Shown one piece after another: positions 58,548 through 64,000 of a stretch of 64,000 nt of DNA. The stretch is from Caproicibacter sp047777415. Its GTDB lineage: Bacteria > Bacillota > Clostridia > Oscillospirales > Acutalibacteraceae. The notes under the pieces were generated by a model, which made no database searches, was not told the origin of the DNA, and saw only the letters and a program-made list of their open reading frames with translations. The DNA lies in NCBI GenBank assembly GCA_047777415.1, contig JBKEEO010000001.1, positions 620,001 to 684,000 on the forward strand, written 5' to 3'. The stretch's first letter is position 1, and each line of letters starts with the position of its first letter. Both the position numbers and the translations under genes were made by a program.

Positions 58548-60050
58548 ATGAACGACAGCACAACGGGACTGACCGAAAGCGCTGAAAACAAAAGCGAAGC
58601 TGAAATTCGAAGGGACAAACTTGCCGCACTGCAAAAAGCAGGAAAGGATCCCTTCTTTATTACAACCTGCCCTCAGGACATTTTGGCGGAGGAAATCCGC
58701 AGCCGTTTTACGGAATTGGAAAATCAAGACGTCTGCATTGCTGGCCGCATTATGGGCTGGCGCGATATGGGCAAGGCCAGCTTTATGGATATCGCCGACC
58801 GGAGCGGACGTATTCAAGTTTATATGAAAATCGATCAGGTTGGGGAAGAAAGCTATACAGAACTGAAAAATTACTGGGATATCGGTGATATCATCAGCGT
58901 AAAGGGTTATGTGTTCAAAACACGCCGGGGAGAAATTTCCGTTCACGCAAAGGAAATCCGGCTGCTGTCCAAATCGCTGCTGCCATTGCCCGAAAAATTC
59001 CACGGATTAAAGGATACGGACCTAAGATATCGTCAGCGGTACCTGGACCTGATTATGAATCCGGAAGTTCGGGATACTTTCCTCAAACGCAGCACCATTA
59101 TTAAAACAATTCGCTCCGTTTTGGACAACAGAAATTACATCGAAGTGGAAACCCCGGTGTTAAATACCATCCCCGGCGGCGCGGCAGCCAGACCGTTTAT
59201 TACACACCATAACACGCTGGACATTGACATGTACCTGCGCATTGCAACCGAACTGCATTTGAAACGGTTGATCGTCGGCGGACTGGAGCGCGTGTATGAA
59301 ATCGGGCGCATTTTCCGCAACGAGGGAATGGACGTCAAGCACAACCCCGAATTTACCACGATTGAATTGTATGAGGCCTATACGGATTACCGCGGCATGA
59401 TGGATTTAACCGAAACGCTCGTTCGCGAAAGTGCGTTGGCTGCATGCGGTACCGATAAAGTCATCTACCAAGATGAAGAAATCGATTTTTCCACACCGTT
59501 TGCCCGCATCACCATGAGCGATGCAATTTTAAAATACACCGGAGTTGACTTTTTGTCATTCAAAGGGGACACGGAGCGCGCAAAGAAGGAAGCGGCTCAG
59601 CTTGGTGTGGAGTTAAAGGCAACGGATACTTGGGGAGACATTATGGCACGCACCTTTGATGAAAAGGTGGAAGACAAGCTTTTGCAGCCAACATTTGTGT
59701 ACGATTACCCCGTGGAGGTTTCCCCGCTTACAAAACGTAAACGCGGTATGCCTGAACTGGTAGAACGCTTTGAGCTGTACGTGGCCAGATGTGAACTTGC
59801 AAATGCCTATTCAGAACTGAATGACCCCATTGATCAGCGTGAGCGATTTGTCCGTCAAATGGAACTGCGCGCCTCCGGCGATGAGGAAGCTAACATGATT
59901 GATGAGGACTTCATCACGGCGCTGGAATACGGCATGCCTCCAACCGGCGGCATGGGTATGGGCATCGACCGACTGGTGATGCTGCTGACCAACAGCGCTT
60001 CTATCCGCGACGTTCTGCTGTTCCCAACCATGAAGCCGCGTGAGGACTGA
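58548..60050 (+). CDS. lysS: Lysyl-tRNA synthetase (class II)
   Basis: Charges tRNA-Lys. 500 residues: OB-fold anticodon domain (about 55-165), then the class II core with motif 1 (FLKRSTIIKTIRSVLDNRNYIEVETPVL), motif 2 (RIFRNEGMDVKHNPEFTTIELYEAY) and motif 3 (GGMGMGIDRLVMLL). The start is the ATG at 58548, seven bases after TAGGAG. The frame upstream to 58428 crosses the terminators and was rejected; the ATG at 58542 is too close to the site. Confidence 0.97.
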   Translation: MNDSTTGLTESAENKSEAEIRRDKLAALQKAGKDPFFITTCPQDILAEEIRSRFTELENQDVCIAGRIMGWRDMGKASFMDIADRSGRIQVYMKIDQVGEESYTELKNYWDIGDIISVKGYVFKTRRGEISVHAKEIRLLSKSLLPLPEKFHGLKDTDLRYRQRYLDLIMNPEVRDTFLKRSTIIKTIRSVLDNRNYIEVETPVLNTIPGGAAARPFITHHNTLDIDMYLRIATELHLKRLIVGGLERVYEIGRIFRNEGMDVKHNPEFTTIELYEAYTDYRGMMDLTETLVRESALAACGTDKVIYQDEEIDFSTPFARITMSDAILKYTGVDFLSFKGDTERAKKEAAQLGVELKATDTWGDIMARTFDEKVEDKLLQPTFVYDYPVEVSPLTKRKRGMPELVERFELYVARCELANAYSELNDPIDQRERFVRQMELRASGDEEANMIDEDFITALEYGMPPTGGMGMGIDRLVMLLTNSASIRDVLLFPTMKPRED

Positions 60051-60057
60051 TGTTTCC

Positions 60058-60756
60058 ATGGCAAGGGAAGGTCTGCTGATTGGGGTAAAGGAGGAGCCGC
60101 CGGAACCCTCTCCTCCCGAACCTGAAACGCCGCGCAAAAAGGCTGAAAACTTTTGGTATTATCATAAATGGCACATACTCGCGGCAATGCTGGCAGTCAT
60201 AATTCTGATTTTTCTCATTCGTGACTTGACAAGGCCGGGGGTGGATTATCATATTGGGATGATTACATCCAAATATTATCCGGAAGAGGCCGTCGAATTG
60301 CTGGAAGAAAACATAGCAACATATGCTGAGGATCTCAACGGAGACGGCCGCGTAATGGTTGAAATCATCCCTTATCCCATTACATCTGAAGACAGTGACC
60401 CCAAAATGAAGCTTGCCAATCTGGTGAAACTGGATGCGGATCTTGCCGCCGGAACCAGTCTTTTGTTCATAACGGATGAGGAATCCTTTGAAACACAACA
60501 GGAACGCAAGTCAATGTTTGCATATACAGATGGCAGCACACCCCAAACAAGCAGCATTGACCAAAGTAGGATAAGAATACCAATTTCAGAACTTAAAGCC
60601 TTGTCCGGGCTGTCTTACGCGGAAGAGAATGGGAGCAATCTTTTCGATGAGCTTGGTCTGTCGCTGCGAATTTATGAAGACTCCGCAATAGAAGGACAGG
60701 AAGATGATTACTGGAACGCCTGCCGGCGTCTGTTTCAAAAACTGGCTGCCGGTTGA
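60058..60756 (+). CDS. Single-pass membrane protein of unknown function
   Basis: A 232-residue protein: Pro/Glu/Lys-rich N-terminus (1-35), one transmembrane helix (about 42-60, HILAAMLAVIILIFLI), then an outer domain with DYHIGMITSKYYPEEAVELLEENIATYAEDLNGDGRVMVEIIPYP. I do not recognise a family. The LNGDGRV stretch resembles dockerin-like or EF-hand Asp loops but is too short to assign. The ATG at 60058 follows TGAGGA by 12 bases, directly after lysS. A terminator follows. Confidence 0.7.
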   Translation: MAREGLLIGVKEEPPEPSPPEPETPRKKAENFWYYHKWHILAAMLAVIILIFLIRDLTRPGVDYHIGMITSKYYPEEAVELLEENIATYAEDLNGDGRVMVEIIPYPITSEDSDPKMKLANLVKLDADLAAGTSLLFITDEESFETQQERKSMFAYTDGSTPQTSSIDQSRIRIPISELKALSGLSYAEENGSNLFDELGLSLRIYEDSAIEGQEDDYWNACRRLFQKLAAG

Positions 60757-60801
60757 CATGTGCCATATAAGATTTTTTATACGAACTTTCCGACAAAAAA
60801 G

Positions 60802-60831
60802 CGCGGTGCAGTGATTGCTGCCGCGTTTTTT
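60802..60831 (+). terminator. Terminator after the single-pass membrane protein
   Basis: CGCGG (60802-60806) pairs with CCGCG (60821-60825), with an inner GCA/TGC pairing; seven T follow. Confidence 0.75.
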
Positions 60832-60982
60832 GCATTTTTCCGCAAAATCTTTTAAAATATATTCATATATTTATTTTAAAATCTATTATAATCAAATTAT
60901 ATAGGACTTTTTACTTTTGAAAATGTTAAACTAATGAATATGGAAAATACCGCGGTGGATACCGTAATATCAACAAAAGCGG

Positions 60983-61012
60983 GCAAGCTTTCCAACTTTG
61001 TGAGAAGCTTGC
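60983..61012 (+). promoter_or_regulatory. Leader inverted repeat before the response regulator
   Basis: GCAAGCTT (60983-60990) and AAGCTTGC (61005-61012) form a perfect 8-bp stem, 30 bases before the ATG. It may be an operator or a leader hairpin; no T tract follows. The gap 60757-61041 otherwise holds only the terminator and AT-rich sequence. Confidence 0.4.
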
Positions 61013-61041
61013 ATGCAGGCAAAAAGAGGGAGGGACTTTCA

Positions 61042-61731
61042 ATGGGGACAGGAAAAATTCTTGTGGTGGACGATGACCAGAATATCTGCGAACTTTTACG
61101 GCTGTATCTGGAAAAAGAAGGGTACGATGTTGTTCTGGCCAATAACGGCAAACAGGCTTTGGTGGAATTTGACAAAGAAAACCCGGATCTGATTTTGCTG
61201 GACATCATGCTGCCGGAACTGGACGGCTGGCAGGTGTGCCGGGAAATTCGTAAGAAATCACAGTGTCCCATCATTATGTTAACCGCGAAAGGCGAAGTAT
61301 TTGACAAGGTTCTGGGGCTGGAACTCGGTGCGGATGATTACGTTGTAAAACCATTTGAGACCAAAGAAGTCGTCGCACGTATCAAAGCGGTTTTGCGTCG
61401 ACTGGGGAAAAACGGCAACGATGTCGTCAAAGAAGTCAAATACGATAAACTTTCCATTAACCTAACCAATTACGAGTTAAAAGTAAACGGCGTGCAAATC
61501 GACACTCCGCCAAAGGAAATGGAACTCATTTATCATTTGGCCAGCAATCCCAACCGCGTGTTTACGCGTGACCAGCTTTTGGATGAGGTGTGGGGCTTTG
61601 ACTACTACGGCGACAGCCGAACCGTCGATGTCCACGTAAAACGCCTGCGCGAAAAGCTGGAGGGCGTTTCCGACAAATGGGAGCTTAAAACTGTTTGGGG
61701 CGTCGGCTATAAATTCGAGGTAAAGGAATAG
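61042..61731 (+). CDS. OmpR/PhoB-family response regulator
   Basis: A 229-residue regulator: receiver domain (5-118) with the acidic pocket DDD near residues 10-12, phosphorylation site Asp54 (ILLDIMLP) and the TAKG and KPF switch residues. A winged-helix DNA-binding domain follows (about 130-228: FTRDQLLDEVWGFDYYGDSRTVDVHVKRLREKLE). The ATG at 61042 follows GAGGGAGGG; an upstream frame to 60934 has no site. The cognate kinase gene begins 21 bases downstream. The signal is unknown. Confidence 0.95.
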   Translation: MGTGKILVVDDDQNICELLRLYLEKEGYDVVLANNGKQALVEFDKENPDLILLDIMLPELDGWQVCREIRKKSQCPIIMLTAKGEVFDKVLGLELGADDYVVKPFETKEVVARIKAVLRRLGKNGNDVVKEVKYDKLSINLTNYELKVNGVQIDTPPKEMELIYHLASNPNRVFTRDQLLDEVWGFDYYGDSRTVDVHVKRLREKLEGVSDKWELKTVWGVGYKFEVKE

Positions 61732-61752
61732 TCGTGCCGTTTATTTGGGGGA

Positions 61753-63279
61753 ATGCAGTTGCAAAAGACTCTGTTTAAAAAATATTTAAGAATTACTTCC
61801 CTTATTATCCTTGTCAGTTTTTTTCTGCTCAGTTTTGTCATGCTGATTTCGATTTCTAATTACTGGCAGTCAGAAAAAAGAGCACTGTTGCGCAAAAATG
61901 CGGAAAGCGTCGCGAGGATTGCATCGGACAGCGTGATTACGGTAAACCGAAATGAGTATCAGGTAGATGGCTTAAGAATGCAGGCATTTATTCTTGCTTT
62001 TGCCGATAACATCGACGCTGATATCTTTGTCACCAAACTCAACGGGCAGGCTCTTCTGGCAGCCTATGGCAGCGGGGGAAATGTGGACGGTACCAAGCAG
62101 ATTAGCCCGGCCATCATGCAAAAAGCACTCAACGGAGGATATTCCTCGCAGGGAACATTGAACGGTTTTTACGATGAAAATTATTATATTGTCGGCGTAC
62201 CGATTCGGGTCACCGCAAACGGCGAATCCGTCCAGATTGGTGCGGTGTTCACTGCGTACAGTGTAAAAACGTTCAACGCATTCCGCTTGGATGTGCTGAA
62301 AATGATTATCCTTGCCGCTCTTGCCGCTTTTGCCATTTCATTCTGCGTAATTTGGCTGTTTACCTATAAACTGGTGCAGCCGCTGCGCAACATGGCAGCT
62401 GCCGCAAGGTGTTTTGGGGAGGGAAACTTTTCCGTCCGTGTGCCGGTGACCAGTCAGGATGAAATAGGTCAGCTTGCTGTTGCTTTCAACAACATGGCTA
62501 CCTCACTCGCCTCGGTAGAGCATGTGCGGCGCGACTTTATTGCGAATGTATCCCACGAATTAAAAACGCCCATGACAACCATCGCCGGGTTTATTGACGG
62601 AATTCTGGACGGGACCATTCCCCCTGAAAAGCAGAACTACTACCTGCGAATTGTATCACAGGAGGTAAAGCGTCTTTCCCGCCTTGTACGCACTATGCTG
62701 GACCTTTCCCGCATAGACAGTGGAGAATTAAAACTGCATCCCGCACGGTTTGACTTAACGGATACCGTTCTTTCCGCTCTGCTTTCGTTTGAGCAGGCTA
62801 TCGAAAACAAAAAAATCGAAGTGCGCGGTCTGGAAAATACGGAGAGTCTGTTTGTAGACGGCGACCCGGATATGATTTATCAGGTTGTGTATAATCTAAT
62901 TGACAACGCCGTAAAATTTACAAATGAAGGCGGCTATATCGAAATTGGTATTCGGCAAGAGGATGACCGCACAACTGCTGCCGTGGAAAACAGCGGGGAA
63001 GGCATCTCCCCGGACGAACTGCCAATGGTATTCGAGCGTTTCTATAAAACCGACAAATCTCGCAGTCGGGATAAAAACGGTATGGGGCTTGGGCTGTATA
63101 TCGTGAAAACCATCATCCGTCTGCACGGCGGAGAAATTTCTGCACAAAGTGTCTGGCATAAAAACTGCCGGTTTGAATTCTGGCTTCCCAGACATATTGA
63201 ACCACCCCACGACAATAATCCTCGCTTGGTGGAAACCAGCGGTGAAGAACCAACAGAAGATTCCAATACGACGAAATGA
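61753..63279 (+). CDS. HAMP sensor histidine kinase
   Basis: A 508-residue membrane kinase. Helix 1 (about 14-35), an outer sensing domain (36-175), helix 2 (about 178-198), HAMP (about 200-252), HisKA with FIANVSHELKTPMTT (phosphorylated His near residue 273) and HATPase_c (about 375-490; N box DNAVKF, G boxes GEGISP and GMGLGLYIVK). It is the partner of the response regulator just upstream. The ATG at 61753 abuts GGGGGA; a TTG at 61759 would give better spacing. The outer domain resembles VicK/PhoR-type sensors in size. The next gene encodes a likely secreted or anchored protein. Confidence 0.94.
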   Translation: MQLQKTLFKKYLRITSLIILVSFFLLSFVMLISISNYWQSEKRALLRKNAESVARIASDSVITVNRNEYQVDGLRMQAFILAFADNIDADIFVTKLNGQALLAAYGSGGNVDGTKQISPAIMQKALNGGYSSQGTLNGFYDENYYIVGVPIRVTANGESVQIGAVFTAYSVKTFNAFRLDVLKMIILAALAAFAISFCVIWLFTYKLVQPLRNMAAAARCFGEGNFSVRVPVTSQDEIGQLAVAFNNMATSLASVEHVRRDFIANVSHELKTPMTTIAGFIDGILDGTIPPEKQNYYLRIVSQEVKRLSRLVRTMLDLSRIDSGELKLHPARFDLTDTVLSALLSFEQAIENKKIEVRGLENTESLFVDGDPDMIYQVVYNLIDNAVKFTNEGGYIEIGIRQEDDRTTAAVENSGEGISPDELPMVFERFYKTDKSRSRDKNGMGLGLYIVKTIIRLHGGEISAQSVWHKNCRFEFWLPRHIEPPHDNNPRLVETSGEEPTEDSNTTK

Positions 63280-63291
63280 AAGGGTTTTTGT

Positions 63292-64000
63292 ATGAACGAT
63301 AACGGCTTTGATCCAAACAAGGAAAAAGACCCTTGGGAATATGGTGACGATCAGCCGGACACCGAAAACCAGCAGCCGGCTGCGCAGGAAACCAATGTGC
63401 CGCAAGAACCGAAGGAAAGCTTCGCCGGCACTGAAAACGAAGAAAATACTCCAACGGATTCCCAAGATAAGAGCTCTGCTGCTAGTGATACACCCCACAC
63501 ACAGGAAACCTCCAGTGAGGAAACATCTCAGGGAAATGATGCCGGACAATCCGCTCCGAATTACGGTCAGCCGCCGTTTCCTCCCTATGGTCAATATGGT
63601 CCCACCTACGGTCCGGGGAATTACGGCGCATACGGCGGTCAACCCTATGGTCCCACATATGGCCAGCCGGGCCCACCCCCCTATGGGCAGCCAAATGCCG
63701 GAAACTACGGCGGTTATGGGAATCAGGTCGGAAATCAGCCGGGCGGCCAACAGTATTACGACAATCCATATGGGCAGCCATACTGGAATTATTCTTATAA
63801 CGGGCAGTATGGCAAGCAGCCAAACAGTCCTGTACCGCCCCCGAAAAAGACGGACACAGGTCTGAAAGTATTTCTCTGGGTACTGGGTGTGCTGGTTGTA
63901 GGTTTGATTGTTGCAACAGCTGTTTACAGCATCCAAATTGCCAGCAAACTTCCGGCAGAGGATTCCACCTCTTCCTCATCATCCTTATCCTCTGCCCCAT
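63292..64000 (+). CDS. Membrane protein with Tyr/Gly/Pro/Gln-rich tail (partial; possibly HtrA-type)
   Basis: The first 236 residues of a protein cut by the right edge. Residues 1-85 are acidic and Gln/Ser-rich. Residues 85-185 are a low-complexity stretch of Tyr-Gly-Gln-Pro repeats (YGQPPFPPYGQYGP, PYGPTYGQPGPPPYGQP). Residues about 190-215 form one transmembrane helix (VFLWVLGVLVVGLIVATAVYSI), followed by a Ser-rich linker. This layout, directly behind an OmpR/HAMP-kinase pair, recalls Clostridial HtrA-type serine proteases, but the catalytic part is outside the window. The ATG at 63292 follows GAAAGGG by seven bases and lies 12 bases after the kinase stop, so it is co-transcribed. Confidence 0.8.
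   Translation, partial: MNDNGFDPNKEKDPWEYGDDQPDTENQQPAAQETNVPQEPKESFAGTENEENTPTDSQDKSSAASDTPHTQETSSEETSQGNDAGQSAPNYGQPPFPPYGQYGPTYGPGNYGAYGGQPYGPTYGQPGPPPYGQPNAGNYGGYGNQVGNQPGGQQYYDNPYGQPYWNYSYNGQYGKQPNSPVPPPKKTDTGLKVFLWVLGVLVVGLIVATAVYSIQIASKLPAEDSTSSSSSLSSAP

Noticed and set aside
62896..63936. 346-codon open frame antisense to the kinase end and the Tyr/Gly-rich gene
   Set aside because: The hydrophobic Ile/Val/Arg-rich product is the reverse reading of HATPase and repeat codons; the sense genes have clear motifs and ribosome sites.
1..64000. CRISPR arrays, rRNA operons and prophage
   Set aside because: No regularly spaced repeats, rRNA sequence or phage structural genes were seen anywhere in the window.

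Overview
The window reads as chromosomal DNA of an anaerobic, Gram-positive, Clostridia-type bacterium, most likely in or near the Oscillospiraceae. The evidence is the gene set: DUF4321-maf, ZapA, a U32 peptidase, VanW, the NifU-like/GGGtGRT pair, phosphate acetyltransferase, class II aldolase, ftsEX with a PcsB-type hydrolase, DUF4358 and DUF4830 proteins. GC content is moderate, Shine-Dalgarno sites are strong, and TTG or GTG starts are frequent. The species cannot be named from the sequence alone.

Layout. 1-3849 is a minus-strand cluster: zapA, U32 peptidase, dut, DUF4321, and maf cut by the window edge. 4164-8573 is a glycogen/maltodextrin operon (glgP and a GH13 glucosidase). 8699-20618 holds envelope and general metabolism genes: DUF975, a coiled-coil protein, a MGDG-synthase-like glycosyltransferase, VanW, a GT2-flippase-nadE operon, an alanine/glycine symporter behind a leader with its own promoter and terminator, a HAD phosphatase and a methyltransferase. 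20624-23129 is a two-gene TrkA operon split by an insertion sequence. 23221-23536 holds tRNA-Arg(CCG) followed by a compact structured non-coding RNA with its own terminator. 23696-34006 carries pta, a small membrane protein, the NifU-like/GGGtGRT pair, an ISL3 element, a GNAT, an SGNH hydrolase, a DUF4358 lipoprotein, fba, an OGG1-type glycosylase, a cluster of DnaA-box-like sites and an rlmB-type methyltransferase.

34025-37042 encodes a 1005-residue protein that looks like a P-type ATPase stripped of its catalytic motifs and given a long disordered N-terminus. 37287-45915 is a sulfur-acquisition island: split YeeE halves around TusA, a LysR regulator, an SsuABC-like ABC importer, a full-length YeeE/YedE, and a CoA-disulfide reductase fused to rhodanese. 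46195-51114 has an EF-G paralogue with an altered G4 motif, a DUF4830 protein, an RsuA-type pseudouridine synthase and an orphan sugar-ABC ATPase. 51380-57879 has a PucR-type regulator and the division operon ftsE-ftsX-M23 hydrolase-S41, whose S41 protein has lost both catalytic residues. An insertion sequence with a 25-bp flanking duplication follows. 57938-64000 has greA, lysS, a membrane-anchored protein, an OmpR/HAMP-kinase pair and the start of a membrane protein with a Tyr/Gly/Pro-rich tail.

Three themes stand out. First, several proteins keep a family fold but lack catalytic or ligand residues. Second, three unrelated insertion sequences all sit at gene 3' ends without breaking a gene, and each carries an inverted repeat able to hide its transposase start only in read-through RNA. 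Third, there are two convincing unassigned structured RNAs: one after tRNA-Arg and one before the symporter gene.
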